A DNA stretch of 64,000 nt from VXYL01 sp965243175 (lineage in GTDB: Bacteria > Pseudomonadota > Gammaproteobacteria > Pseudomonadales > Azotimanducaceae): positions 4,650,001-4,714,000 of the forward strand of contig OZ251532.1 of the NCBI GenBank assembly GCA_965243175.1, written 5' to 3'. Both the position numbers and the translations under genes were made by a program. The notes beneath the pieces are model-generated. The model was not told the DNA's origin. It made no database searches and worked only from the letters and a program-made list of their open reading frames with translations. Positions 49,340 to 59,237 of this stretch are shown in pieces. Every line of letters begins with the position of its first letter. The stretch's first letter is position 1.

Positions 49340-50176
49340 TTGGAGACGCTACACACCATTGCCGAGGTGCGGGCGCGTCTGCGCGGGGCGGACGACGTGG
49401 GGCTGGTGCCGACGATGGGCAATCTCCACGCCGGGCATCTGCGTCTCGTGCGCGCCTGCCGCGAACGGTGCGCGACGGTGGTGGCGTCCATCTTCGTCAA
49501 CCCGATGCAGTTCGCGCCGAACGAGGATTTCGGCAGCTACCCCCGCACCCTCGACGAAGATCGAAAGCTGCTCGACGCCGAGGGCGTGGACGTGATCTTC
49601 GCGCCCAACGTCGCCGAGATGTATCCGGCGGGTCGGGAATCGCATACGACGATTTCCGTTCCGGCGCTGGCGAACACGCTGTGCGGGGCCAGCCGGCCGG
49701 GGCACTTCGACGGCGTGGCCACGGTGGTCGCCAAGCTGTTCAACATCGTCATGCCGCGCCGCGCGTTCTTCGGCGAGAAGGACTGGCAGCAGCTGGCCAT
49801 CGTGCGCGCCATGGCACGGCAGCTGGACATGTCGGTGGACGTCGTCGGCGTGCCGACCGTGCGCTCCTCGACCGGACTCGCGCTTTCCAGCCGCAACGGC
49901 TATCTCACCGCTGACGAGATCGAACGCGCGCCGCTTCTCAACCGTTGCCTGCGCGACATCGCGGACGCCGTCGCAGCGGGAGACGACGATTACGCGGCGT
50001 TGGAAGCGGCTGCCGTGCGCCGTCTTGCGGACGCTGGTTTCGACGTGGACTACGTGGCCGTGCGCGACGCGGCCCGGCTCGTGGCACCGGACAGCGAAAC
50101 GCAGCGCCTTCGCGTGCTGGCGGCCGCTCGACTTGGCCGCGCTCGACTGATCGACAATGTCGGCGTGGGCGCCTAG
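49340..50176 (+). CDS. panC: Pantothenate synthetase
   Basis: This 278-residue ATP-dependent ligase joins pantoate and beta-alanine. It shows the nucleotidyltransferase motif PTMGNLHAGHLRLVR, SIFVNPMQFAPNEDFGSYPRT, GHFDGVATVVAKLFN, FGEKDWQQLAIVR and SSRNGYL. The reading frame is open from 49250, inside panB, but homology begins at TTG 49340 (METLHTIAEVRARL), which is taken as the start although no strong ribosome site is visible. It ends inside the first codons of pgi. Confidence 0.93.
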   Translation: METLHTIAEVRARLRGADDVGLVPTMGNLHAGHLRLVRACRERCATVVASIFVNPMQFAPNEDFGSYPRTLDEDRKLLDAEGVDVIFAPNVAEMYPAGRESHTTISVPALANTLCGASRPGHFDGVATVVAKLFNIVMPRRAFFGEKDWQQLAIVRAMARQLDMSVDVVGVPTVRSSTGLALSSRNGYLTADEIERAPLLNRCLRDIADAVAAGDDDYAALEAAAVRRLADAGFDVDYVAVRDAARLVAPDSETQRLRVLAAARLGRARLIDNVGVGA

Positions 50177-51701
50177 GTCGCCGGAGCGCCTCGCCGCTTG
50201 GCGGCGTCTCGGCGTATTGGCGGAACGGGCGGAACAAGCTCCCGAAGGTGACCGCTTCGCGCGATTCTCGGCGCGTCTCGGCCCGCTTCTGGTGGACTAC
50301 TCCCGCCAGCGCATCGACGAGAGCGTTCGCCAAGCGCTGGTCGCGCTCGCCAAGGAGAGCGGCCTCGACGCCGCCATCCGCGACCTCTTCGCTGGCCAGA
50401 AGGTGAACAACACGGAAGGCCGCAGCGCCGAACACGCGACGCTGCGCCTGCCGAAAGAAGCGTGTCCGGCACCGGTGTTGCAGGCCCGCGAGCGCTTTCT
50501 GGACATCGCCGAAGCCGTGCGGGAAGGGTGCCGCCGGGGCTTCAGCGGACGTCCGTTCGAGACCGTGCTGCACATCGGCATCGGCGGTTCGCATCTCGGC
50601 CCCGAACTCTGCATGCAGGCGCTTGGCGGAACCGACGCGCCCGAAGTCCGCTTCCTCGCCAACGTGGATGGCACCGCGGCGAGCCGGATGCTTGCCGGGC
50701 TGGATCCCGCGACGACCCTCGTCGTCGTGGTCTCCAAGAGCTTCACTACTTTGGAGACGCGGCGCAACGCGCAGACCGTGCGCAGCTGGTTTCTCGAACG
50801 CACCTGCGATCCCGCCGCCCTCGCCAAGCACTTCCTGGCGGTGACCGCAAATGTGCAAGCGTGTGCGGACTTCGGCTTGCCGCCGGAGAACCGCCTGCCG
50901 ATGTGGGACTGGGTCGGCGGCCGGTTTTCGCTGTGGACCGCGGCCGGGCTGCCGGTCGCGATTGCCCTCGGGCGCGACGGCTTCGAGGAACTGCTGACCG
51001 GCGCCCACTTGGTCGATCAGCACTTCCGCCAAACGCCCCTCGACGAAAACCTGCCGCTGCTGCTCGCCCTGCTGCAAGTGTGGAACACCAACTTCGGCGG
51101 CGCCGCCACCCACGCCGTCCTCGCCTACGACCACCGCTTGCGGCGGTTGCCGGAGTTCCTGCAGCAGTTGGAGATGGAGAGCAACGGCAAGTCCGTGCGG
51201 CGCGACGGCGAACCCGCCGGCGTACACACGTCGCCGGTGGTCTGGGGCGGAGAGGAAACCAACGGCCAGCACGCCTTCCATCAGTTGCTGCACCAGGGCA
51301 CGCGGGCGTTCAGCGCGGACTTGATCGCCAGCATCCGCCCGAACCACCGCCTTGCCGACCACCACCACTGGCTGCTCGCCAACTGCCTCGCGCAGGGCAA
51401 GGCAATGGACGAAGGCCGCGACGGCGAGAACGCGCATCGGCGCGTTGCCGGTGGCCACCCGACGACCACGCTATTGCTCGACGAACTGACGCCCCATGCC
51501 CTCGGCGCGCTGCTCGCCCTCTACGAACACAAGGTGTTCTGCCTCGGCGCGCTCTGGCAGGTCAATCCCTTCGACCAGTTCGGCGTCGAGCTCGGCAAGT
51601 CGCTCGCCGAGCCCATCCACGACGAACTCTCGCGGGGTGCCGCGGGCGCCCAGGACGCGACGACCGCCGGCCTATTGGCGGCGATCCGTTCCAAGCGCTG
51701 A
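50157..51701 (+). CDS. pgi: Glucose-6-phosphate isomerase
   Basis: This 514-residue enzyme interconverts glucose-6-phosphate and fructose-6-phosphate. Family blocks are HIGIGGSHLGPELCMQAL, SKSFTTLETRRNAQTVR, MWDWVGGRFSLWTAAGLPVAI, the signature DENLPLLLALLQVWNTNF, LEMESNGKSVRRDG and VWGGEETNGQHAFHQLLHQG. The ATG at 50157 overlaps the end of panC by 20 bases. The panB-panC-pgi order recalls pseudomonads. No continuation of the operon follows. Confidence 0.96.
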   Translation: MSAWAPRSPERLAAWRRLGVLAERAEQAPEGDRFARFSARLGPLLVDYSRQRIDESVRQALVALAKESGLDAAIRDLFAGQKVNNTEGRSAEHATLRLPKEACPAPVLQARERFLDIAEAVREGCRRGFSGRPFETVLHIGIGGSHLGPELCMQALGGTDAPEVRFLANVDGTAASRMLAGLDPATTLVVVVSKSFTTLETRRNAQTVRSWFLERTCDPAALAKHFLAVTANVQACADFGLPPENRLPMWDWVGGRFSLWTAAGLPVAIALGRDGFEELLTGAHLVDQHFRQTPLDENLPLLLALLQVWNTNFGGAATHAVLAYDHRLRRLPEFLQQLEMESNGKSVRRDGEPAGVHTSPVVWGGEETNGQHAFHQLLHQGTRAFSADLIASIRPNHRLADHHHWLLANCLAQGKAMDEGRDGENAHRRVAGGHPTTTLLLDELTPHALGALLALYEHKVFCLGALWQVNPFDQFGVELGKSLAEPIHDELSRGAAGAQDATTAGLLAAIRSKR

Positions 51702-52067
51702 CCGCCACGGGTGTATGGGACATTGGTGGCAGAGGGTGCGTTCCACCGCACCACACCTAGATGGCCGCAGCGGCCCAGATCGCCGTACACCGTCGTAGAG
51801 CCGCCCGCCCTCAGCCGCGTGAACAGTGCTAAGGTCCGCCCGTGAAGCGCAAGGAGGTCCGCCAAGCAAGAGGCGTGTCCCGCAGCCATTCGATGGGACG
51901 AAGAAGCCTGCGTTGGTACGTCTCCGAGACCAACTTTCCCGGCCTTGGTCGCCGAGGCCGAGACGCAGAAAGGGCTGACGGACGCATAGCCCTCGGTCAG
52001 CACGAACCCTGCGTCTTGGTCTTGTAGTTGACCGAGCACTTCATCAAAGCCCTCACGGTGCTTGTCC
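51702..52067. other. 366-base region between pgi and the giant PPC gene, no supported gene
   Basis: No gene is supported here. A 61-codon plus-strand frame (51842-52027) is arginine-rich and without a domain. On the minus strand, frames read on from the giant gene's end (for example LGNVFFEHGIHTIEDKHREG around 52030-52100), so the region may hold the out-of-frame continuation of that gene's C terminus. No convincing hairpin terminator was seen. Confidence 0.5.
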
Positions 52068-55000
52068 TCAATGGTGTGAATGCCGTGTTCGAAGAACACG
52101 TTGCCCAGTAGGTGGCAGTTGGCGGGAAGCATTCACTCCGTGCTGCGGGCTCTCCACCCCGTGTTCCTTTTCCAAAGTGTACCAAGCTACCTTGTCCGCT
52201 CCCAGCTCCGCCCAACGACAAGCCTGCCGGCCTTGGAAGGTCACTTTCGCGTAGTTCTCGCGGCAGGTGCCGTCGGGCTGGAAGAAGTCCAGGGAGTAGT
52301 AGAGGCAGGCGTTGGCGCCGCCCGAGTCCGGGTGGCTCATGTGGCGCGAGCCGGCGTAGCAGTTCCACTCCACCAGCGAGTTCCACACGCAGGTGCTGGT
52401 CTTGTCGTCCACCGGGAACTCCTCGTAGTTCGAGCCGCACATGGCACCGCCGCTGGTTCCACCGCCGCCCTCGGCAGGCCTGCCCAGCGTCTCCACGACG
52501 TCCGCTTCGCCGGTGTAGACGTCCTCCAGTTCCTCGATGGCCGCCGCGTCGGTGTAGTGGTGGTCGGCTTCCTCTACGAGGGCGAAGTAGGCGTCGCGCT
52601 CGGCGTCGTCCACACCGTCGGCAGCGATCTCCTGCTCGGCTTCGGTGATGAGTTCGGGGTTGCCTTCCGTGAGCGCTGGGGTGGCGTCCCGCATCGCCTC
52701 GTAGGCTTCTCGCAGATCCTCGGCGCGTTCCGTCACGGTGCGCAGGGTCTTGTTCGCGCCGATGACCTGTCGCACCGTGGCGTTGAGGTCGTTCAGCTGT
52801 TGCGCGGGCTTGCCGACGCCGAGGGTGCGGGCCAGCCTCGGTGCCGCGCGGCGCAGGAAGTTGCCAACGGTGCGGATCTTCTCGCCATAGTCGTCCCAGG
52901 CTTCGACCACGGCGGTTGCACCGCTGCGGGCGCACTGATCCAAGGAGTCTCCGCTGACGCTGCCCGAACCGAAACCGTCTATCGCGTCGCCTACGCAGTT
53001 GGTCAAGCGTCGGTAGGCGTCGCACAGGGCATCCGGTGCCAAGGCTTCGCAGCGCACAGCCGCGCCCCGGCCAGCGGACGCCATTGTGCGCTGATGCCCG
53101 CCAACATCCGCAGCGTCGGATTCGACCAGCGAGATGCCGAACAAGGAGCGCAGCAGCGCTTCCGCTTGGGCATCCGAGTAGGCCGTGCTCAGGCCCAGCG
53201 CCCGCGCGGTGCGGACCGAACGGCCAGGCTCGATGGCGCCCGCCTCCACGGTGAGCAGCGGATCGTCCAAGCTCTCGTAGGCCGCTTTCAGCACCACGTC
53301 CAGGATGACGGTGGGGTGGCCAGCGAGGCTGGGCGGCACGTTCGTTTCGCCAAGGTTGAGCGTGAGCGGGGTGCTCATGGTTTCGCTGCCGCGTTCGCGA
53401 ACCCGCACGGCGAAGAGGCGCGCGGCGTTGTTCTTCGCAAGAGCCTCCGGCAGCGGGGCGGCCATCAGCAGCTGATTCTCGGCGGCTCTGACCGGCGCCA
53501 CTTCGATGGTGTCCTCTGCCTCGAAGGCGCCCGTGCCGGAGAGGTCGACCAGAATGTCGTAGTCCGCGCCCTCGGTGCCGCCTTCCACTGCCAAGGACAC
53601 TTGCTGGAACGGTTCCACCGAGGAACCCGTGGGCGTCGAGATGCGGAGGCCGTCTCCGCCCATCACCACGGTACTGCTGGCGGCGACCTCGAAGCGGAAG
53701 TAGTCCTCGTCCTCTCCGGGATCGATGGCGCCGGCCGTCGTGCTCGGCAGGGAGATGCGAGTCGCGGTGGCACGGGTGTTGCCGTGGTCGTCGCCAGCGG
53801 CGCCTCCCCCGTCGCCGCCGTCCGCGCCGGTGCGAAGGTGCAGCGCGTAGGCGCCGGGCGCAGCCCCGTTGGAGTGGACGCGAACGTAGTAGGTGCCTGG
53901 ATCGAGCGTCCGTTCCATGCGGAAGTTGGGATAGCCTGCGCCGTGGGCGTTCCGCGCGATGCGGTTGCCCTCGGCGTCGAACAGGGTGCCCACCACGTCC
54001 AGATCACCGACCGACTCCATCACCACGGCACTGCTGGCGGCGACCTCGAAGCGGAAGTAGTCCTCGTCCTCTCCGGGATCGATGGTGCCGGCCGTCGTGC
54101 TCGGCAGGGAGATGCGAGTCGCGGTGGCACGGGTGTTGCCGTGGTCGTCGCCAGTGGTGCCTCCCCAGTCGCCGCCGTCGCCGCCGTCCACGCCGGTGCG
54201 AAGGTACAGCGCGTAGGCGCCGCCGTCCCAGGAGTGGACGCGAACATAGTAGGCGCCCGCGTCGAGCGTTCGCTCGATGCGGAAGTTGGACCCGGCGCCT
54301 CCGTTGTCGTCCAGCGCGATGCGTTTGCCCCGGGCGTCGAACAAGGTGCCCACCACGTCCGAACCATCACCGCCCGACCCCATCACCACGATACTGCTGG
54401 CGGCGACCTCGAAGCGGAAGTAGTCCTCGTCCTCTACGGGATCGATGGTGCCCGCCGTAATGCTCGGCAAGGTAACCCACGTAGCGTTCGCAAGGGAGTT
54501 GCCGTGGTCGTCTCCAGCGGCGCGAACGCGAAGGTGCAGCGCGTAGGCGCCGGGCGCAGCCCGGTAGGAGTGGACGCGAACGTAGTAGGTGCCCGGATCG
54601 AGGATCCGTTCCATGCGGAAGTTGAACCCGTAGCCTTCGTCGTCGTCCGGCGCGATGCGGTTGCCCCCGGCGTCGAACAAGGTGCCCACCACGTACGGAC
54701 CACCGACCGACTCCATCACCACGGTACTGCTGGCGGCGACCTCGAAGCGGAAGTAGTCCTCGTCCTCTCCGGGATCGATGGCGCCCATCGTAATGCTCGG
54801 CAAGGTAACCCGCGTAGCGTTCGCAAGGGAGTTGCCGTGGGCGTCTCCAGCGGCGCGAAGGTGCAGCGCGTAGGCGCCGGTCCAAGCCGAGGAGGAGTGG
54901 ACGCGAACGTAGTAGGTGCCCGGATCGAGCGTCCGTTCCATGCGGAAGTTGAACCAGACGCCTCCGTCGTCGTCCAGCGCGATGCGGTTGCCCTCGGCGT

Positions 55001-58000
55001 CGAACAAGGTGCCCACCACGTCCAGACCGCCGCCCGACTCCATCACCACGGCACTGCTGGCGGCGACCTCGAAGCGGAAGTAGTCCTCGTCCTCTCCGGG
55101 ATCGATGGTGCCGGCCGTCGTGCTCGGCAGGGAGATGCGAGTCGCGGTGGCACGGGAGTTGCCGTGGTCATCGTCAGTGGTGCCTCCCCCGTCGCCGCCG
55201 TCCGCGCCGGTGCGAAGGTGCAGCGCGTAGGCGCCGGGCGCAGCCCCGTTGGAGTGGACGCGAACGTAGTAGGCGCCCGGATCGAGCGTCCGTTCCATGC
55301 GGAAGTTGAGATAGCCCGCGCCGTAGGAGTTCCGCGCGATGCGGTTGCCCCCGGCGTCGAACAAGGTGCCCACCACGTCCAGACCGCCGACCGACTCCAT
55401 CACCACGGCACTGCTGGCGGCGACCTCGAAGCGGAAGTAGTCCTCGTCCTCTCCGGGATCGATGGCGCCGGCCGTCGTGCTCGGCAGGGAGATGCGAGTC
55501 GCGGTGGCACGAGAGTTGCCGTGGGCGTCGCGAGCGGCGCCTCCCCCGTCGCCGCCGTCCGCGCCGGTGCGAAGGTGCAGCGCGTAGGCGCCGAGCGCAG
55601 CCCCGTTATTGGAGTGGACGCGAACGTAGTAGTAGGTGCCCGGATCGAGCGTCCGTTCAATGCGGAAGTTGTGCCCGGCGCCTCCGTCGTCGTCCAGCGC
55701 GATGAGGTTGCCCCCGGCGTCGAACAAGGTGCCCACCACGTCCACGACGTTGCGGTTGTCGCCGGTCCCCGTCCCACCGCCCGACTCCATCACCACGGCA
55801 CCAACTGCCGACACCTCGAAACGAAACCAGTCCGTATCGTTGCCTGGATCGATCGTGCCCGTCGTAATGCTCGGCAAGGCAACCCGCGTAGCGGTCGCAA
55901 GGGAGTTGCCGTGGGCGTCGCCAGCGGCGCCTCCCCCGTCGCCGCCATCCGCCTCGGCGCGAAGGTGCAGCGCGTAGGCGCCGGGCTGAGCCCCGTGGGA
56001 GTGGACGCGGACGTAGTAAGCGCCCGGATCGAGCGTCCGTTCCATGCGGAAGTTGGACTGGAAGCCTCCGTCGTCGTCCAGCGCGATGCGGTTGCCCCCG
56101 GCGTCGAACAAGGTGCCCGCCACGTCCAGACCGCCGACCGACTCCATCATCACGGTACTGCTGGCGGCGACCTCGAAGAGGAAGTAGTCCTCGTCCTCTC
56201 CGGGATCGATGGTGCCGGCCGTCGTGCTCGGCAAGGTACCCCGCGTAGCGGTCGCAAGGGAGTTGCCGTGGTCGTCTCCAGCGGCGCCTCCCCCGTCGTC
56301 GCCGTCCGCGCCGGTGCGAAGGTGCAGCGCGTAGTTGCCGTACGTGCTCCTCTGGTAGGAGTGGACGCGAAAGAAGTAGGTGCCCGGATCGAGTGTCCGT
56401 TCAATGCGGAAGTTGGGGAATCCGGAGCCGTCGTCGTTCTGCACGATGATGCGCCCCCCATCGTTGAAGAGGGTGCCCACCACGTCCAGACTACCGCCCG
56501 ACTCCATCACCACGGTACTGCTGGCGGCGACCTCGAAGCGGAAGTAGTCCTCGTCCCCGTGCACTCCGCGATCGATGGTGCCGGCCGTCGTGCTTGGCAG
56601 GGAAACGCGGGTGGCGTCCTGGCGGATATTGCCGTGGTCGTCGCCTCCGCCCCCGTCTTCGCCGCTGCCCGTGCGCAAGTGGAGCGTGTAGCCGCTGGTG
56701 GAGCCGACAGGGCAGAAGAAGCTGACGCCTTGGACGCGAACGTAGTAGGTGCCCGGATCGAGCGTCCGTTCCATATGGAACTTGTACCCGAGGGTGATCT
56801 CGATGAGGTTGCCCGCGGCGTCGAACAAGGTGACCAGCGTGTTACAGGTAGCACCGACCGACTCCATTACCACGGTACTGCTGGCGGCGACCTCGAAGCG
56901 GAAGTAGTCCTCGTCCTCGTCGGAATCGATGACGCCGGCCGTCGTGCTCGGCAGGGAGATGCGAGTCGCGGTGGCACGGGTGTTGCCGTGGACGTCTACA
57001 GCGGCGACGTCCCGGTCGCCGGTGCGAAGGTGCAGCGCGTAGGTGCCGGGCGCAGCCCCGTCGGAGTCGACGCGAACGTAGTAGGTGCCCGGATCGAGCG
57101 TCCATACCATGCGGAAGTTGGGGTATCCGGAGCCGTCGCCGTCGTCGTTCTGCACGATGCTGCGTCCCCTCGCGTCGACGAGGGTGCCGAGGATGTCCAG
57201 ATCACCGCTCGACTCCATCACCACGGCACCACTTGCCGACACCTCGAAACGAAACCAGTCCGTATCGTTGCCTGGATCGATCGTGCCCGTCGTAATGCTC
57301 GGCAAGGTAACCCGCGTAGCGGTCGCAAGGGAGTTGCCGTGGTCGTCGCCTCCACCACCGTCTGTGTCGTCATCGGTTCCCAGCGAGCAGCTCGCATTGG
57401 AGCGCGGACCTACCGTGATTTCCAAGTTGGCTTCCGATCCCGCGCCGCCACTGTGCCGCCGCCGCTGAGTCTCCGCATCGCCCCCACGAGCCGTTATTCG
57501 CAACTCCCCTGTATTCACGTCACCATCGTTGCATGCCTCTTTGAACCCGGTGCCATTCAGCGCCAAGAAACTGACCGAGTTCGATCCTTCGTTCACAGGC
57601 ACGATTTCGCACTGCCACCTGTTGAATATCTCGCCCTCGAACGCAATGGCGTCATTCACGGAAACTCGCACCTCGTCTCCGTCCTCGCACTGATAGTCCC
57701 TGACGCAGATTTCTACTTCGAGGCCGCACTGCGCAGGTATCCCGAGGTCGACGCCGTCGATCCGGTCGACATTCGGCGCCTGCTTCGGCTGACGGTTCGA
57801 GGGGTCGTCCGCATCGCCCCGCAGGTGCAGCGTGTAGTTGCCGGACTCGTCCGAAAATTCGGAGTAGACCGAAACGTAGTAGGTGCCCGGATCGAGCGTC
57901 CGTTCAAAGCGGTTGCCCCCTATAAGATCGTCAAACTTGCCGACGCCGACCCGGCCAATGTTGTTCTCGTCGGGGTCTTCATGGGCAAATGACACCCCGA

Positions 58001-59102
58001 AATCAAAGCCGTGCTCGCGTTGGAGGCGGTCGCCGACCGTAGTATATGAAGAGCCCCACAAGACGCCCGGCTCCAACTCTATCACCACGGTGTCCCTCGT
58101 CGACACCTCGAAGCGGAACCCGTCCACGTCCCATGGAGGAAACACTGTGCCCGTCGTCGTGCTCGGCAGTGCCACGCGGGTGGAACCCCCGTGGCGGTCG
58201 TAGGCGCCGGCGGTGCGCAGGTGGAGCGTGTAACCGCCGGCCGCGCGCCCCAGGAAGGAGTGGACGCGCACGTAGTAGACGCCCGCGTAGAGCGTCCGCT
58301 CGATTCGGAAGTTGAGCCTGTCCCCGTCGTCGTCGTCCTGCTCGACATGGTTGCCGCTCGCATCGAACAGCGTGCCAACCGTGTCCAAGTCGCCGCTCGA
58401 CTCTATCACCACGTCGCCCCACGTCGACACCTCGAAGCGGAACCAGTCCAAGTCGTTGCTAGGATAGATTGTGGCCGGCGTATGGCCCCAAAAGGACCCG
58501 AGGAGGTCGGCGGCGGAACGGGTGTTGCCGATGACGTCAGTGCGCAGGTGGAGGGTGTACTTGCCACTCCTGGTCCCGTCGGGTCGGACGCGGACGTAGT
58601 AGGTGCCAGCGTCGAGGTTTCGCTTGATGAAGATGTTATAGGTGGGCCCGCCCCCATCGACAGGGTTGCGGCTCGCATCGAACAGCGTGCCAATGACCCA
58701 GATGCTGCCGCTCAACTCTATCACCACGAGGCCCCTCGCCGGCACCTCGAAGCGGAACCAGTCCGCGTCGGTGCCGTGCTCGATCGAGCCTGTCGTCGTG
58801 CTCCGCAAGGCGACGTGGGTGGCAGTCGAACGAGTGTCGCCGTGGTCGTCGCCTCCGCCACTGATGCTGTAGGCGATCCTGCCCTCGATGTCGGCCGAAA
58901 ACGCCCACGCTTGGGCACCCGCGCCCGCCATGTCCAGCGGCTCCGCCACGGATTCGCCTGGCGGCGCCGCCGAAACCGACACGTCGCCGACGGTCTTCCG
59001 CTTGGAGACGTCGGCCGCCTCCACGTCGTCGACCGCGACTGCCGCGTTGGAGCAGGGGAAGAAGCCGATCAAGATGATCAGCGCGAATCTGCGTAGCGCC
59101 AT
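52068..59102 (-). CDS. Giant secreted protein with about fourteen PPC-like repeats
   Basis: This 2,344-residue protein has a signal peptide (FALIILIGFFPCSNAAVA). From about residue 80 to 1815 it holds roughly fourteen PPC-type (bacterial pre-peptidase C-terminal) beta domains of 107-121 residues: DDHGN(S/T)xATATR, GTIDPGEDEDYFRFEV, GTLFDAxGNRI, RTLDPGTYYVRVHS and YALHLR. The last copy is truncated. Acidic Gly/Asp linkers separate units. A Cys-bearing insert domain lies at about 430-577. The C-terminal 530 residues have a Calx-like stretch, a helical region and Cys-rich end. No protease domain is present. The ATG at 59102 is preceded by AAAGGAT. The last residues may be frameshifted. A surface or matrix role is inferred. 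Confidence 0.87.
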   Translation of the reverse strand: MALRRFALIILIGFFPCSNAAVAVDDVEAADVSKRKTVGDVSVSAAPPGESVAEPLDMAGAGAQAWAFSADIEGRIAYSISGGGDDHGDTRSTATHVALRSTTTGSIEHGTDADWFRFEVPARGLVVIELSGSIWVIGTLFDASRNPVDGGGPTYNIFIKRNLDAGTYYVRVRPDGTRSGKYTLHLRTDVIGNTRSAADLLGSFWGHTPATIYPSNDLDWFRFEVSTWGDVVIESSGDLDTVGTLFDASGNHVEQDDDDGDRLNFRIERTLYAGVYYVRVHSFLGRAAGGYTLHLRTAGAYDRHGGSTRVALPSTTTGTVFPPWDVDGFRFEVSTRDTVVIELEPGVLWGSSYTTVGDRLQREHGFDFGVSFAHEDPDENNIGRVGVGKFDDLIGGNRFERTLDPGTYYVSVYSEFSDESGNYTLHLRGDADDPSNRQPKQAPNVDRIDGVDLGIPAQCGLEVEICVRDYQCEDGDEVRVSVNDAIAFEGEIFNRWQCEIVPVNEGSNSVSFLALNGTGFKEACNDGDVNTGELRITARGGDAETQRRRHSGGAGSEANLEITVGPRSNASCSLGTDDDTDGGGGDDHGNSLATATRVTLPSITTGTIDPGNDTDWFRFEVSASGAVVMESSGDLDILGTLVDARGRSIVQNDDGDGSGYPNFRMVWTLDPGTYYVRVDSDGAAPGTYALHLRTGDRDVAAVDVHGNTRATATRISLPSTTAGVIDSDEDEDYFRFEVAASSTVVMESVGATCNTLVTLFDAAGNLIEITLGYKFHMERTLDPGTYYVRVQGVSFFCPVGSTSGYTLHLRTGSGEDGGGGDDHGNIRQDATRVSLPSTTAGTIDRGVHGDEDYFRFEVAASSTVVMESGGSLDVVGTLFNDGGRIIVQNDDGSGFPNFRIERTLDPGTYFFRVHSYQRSTYGNYALHLRTGADGDDGGGAAGDDHGNSLATATRGTLPSTTAGTIDPGEDEDYFLFEVAASSTVMMESVGGLDVAGTLFDAGGNRIALDDDGGFQSNFRMERTLDPGAYYVRVHSHGAQPGAYALHLRAEADGGDGGGAAGDAHGNSLATATRVALPSITTGTIDPGNDTDWFRFEVSAVGAVVMESGGGTGTGDNRNVVDVVGTLFDAGGNLIALDDDGGAGHNFRIERTLDPGTYYYVRVHSNNGAALGAYALHLRTGADGGDGGGAARDAHGNSRATATRISLPSTTAGAIDPGEDEDYFRFEVAASSAVVMESVGGLDVVGTLFDAGGNRIARNSYGAGYLNFRMERTLDPGAYYVRVHSNGAAPGAYALHLRTGADGGDGGGTTDDDHGNSRATATRISLPSTTAGTIDPGEDEDYFRFEVAASSAVVMESGGGLDVVGTLFDAEGNRIALDDDGGVWFNFRMERTLDPGTYYVRVHSSSAWTGAYALHLRAAGDAHGNSLANATRVTLPSITMGAIDPGEDEDYFRFEVAASSTVVMESVGGPYVVGTLFDAGGNRIAPDDDEGYGFNFRMERILDPGTYYVRVHSYRAAPGAYALHLRVRAAGDDHGNSLANATWVTLPSITAGTIDPVEDEDYFRFEVAASSIVVMGSGGDGSDVVGTLFDARGKRIALDDNGGAGSNFRIERTLDAGAYYVRVHSWDGGAYALYLRTGVDGGDGGDWGGTTGDDHGNTRATATRISLPSTTAGTIDPGEDEDYFRFEVAASSAVVMESVGDLDVVGTLFDAEGNRIARNAHGAGYPNFRMERTLDPGTYYVRVHSNGAAPGAYALHLRTGADGGDGGGAAGDDHGNTRATATRISLPSTTAGAIDPGEDEDYFRFEVAASSTVVMGGDGLRISTPTGSSVEPFQQVSLAVEGGTEGADYDILVDLSGTGAFEAEDTIEVAPVRAAENQLLMAAPLPEALAKNNAARLFAVRVRERGSETMSTPLTLNLGETNVPPSLAGHPTVILDVVLKAAYESLDDPLLTVEAGAIEPGRSVRTARALGLSTAYSDAQAEALLRSLFGISLVESDAADVGGHQRTMASAGRGAAVRCEALAPDALCDAYRRLTNCVGDAIDGFGSGSVSGDSLDQCARSGATAVVEAWDDYGEKIRTVGNFLRRAAPRLARTLGVGKPAQQLNDLNATVRQVIGANKTLRTVTERAEDLREAYEAMRDATPALTEGNPELITEAEQEIAADGVDDAERDAYFALVEEADHHYTDAAAIEELEDVYTGEADVVETLGRPAEGGGGTSGGAMCGSNYEEFPVDDKTSTCVWNSLVEWNCYAGSRHMSHPDSGGANACLYYSLDFFQPDGTCRENYAKVTFQGRQACRWAELGADKVAWYTLEKEHGVESPQHGVNASRQLPPTGQRVLRTRHSHH
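53650..58870 (-). repeat. Array of ~320-360-bp PPC-encoding repeats
   Basis: Fourteen related units are spaced about 320-363 bases apart in the central array. Long stretches are nearly identical at the DNA level in neighbouring units (for instance around 53698, 54056, 55073 and 55436), showing recent expansion and gene conversion. Outer units nearest the N terminus have diverged most. Confidence 0.88.
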
Positions 59103-59237
59103 GGGGATCCTTTGCTTTGTTTCGACCGCGGCGAACCACGGCTCCCAGTACATCTTACAGCAGATGCCACCGAATGAGGCGTGCGCCGGCGGGTTGGCGT
59201 GTGGCACGCTCGGCGTTCGTGAACCGGGAGCAAGCAC

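Noticed and set aside
51842..52027. 61-codon arginine-rich plus-strand frame after pgi
   Set aside because: There is no domain or homology I can recognise. It starts KRKEVRQARG and may be noise in a GC-rich gap.
52080..57992. A 1,970-codon open frame on the plus strand
   Set aside because: It is antisense to the giant PPC gene. Its length comes from high GC and repetition, it has no recognisable domain, and the minus-strand frame has signal peptide and clear repeats.
53650..58870. CRISPR-like array
   Set aside because: The repeats are 320-363 bp, coding and in frame, without short identical repeats and unique spacers, and no cas genes are present.
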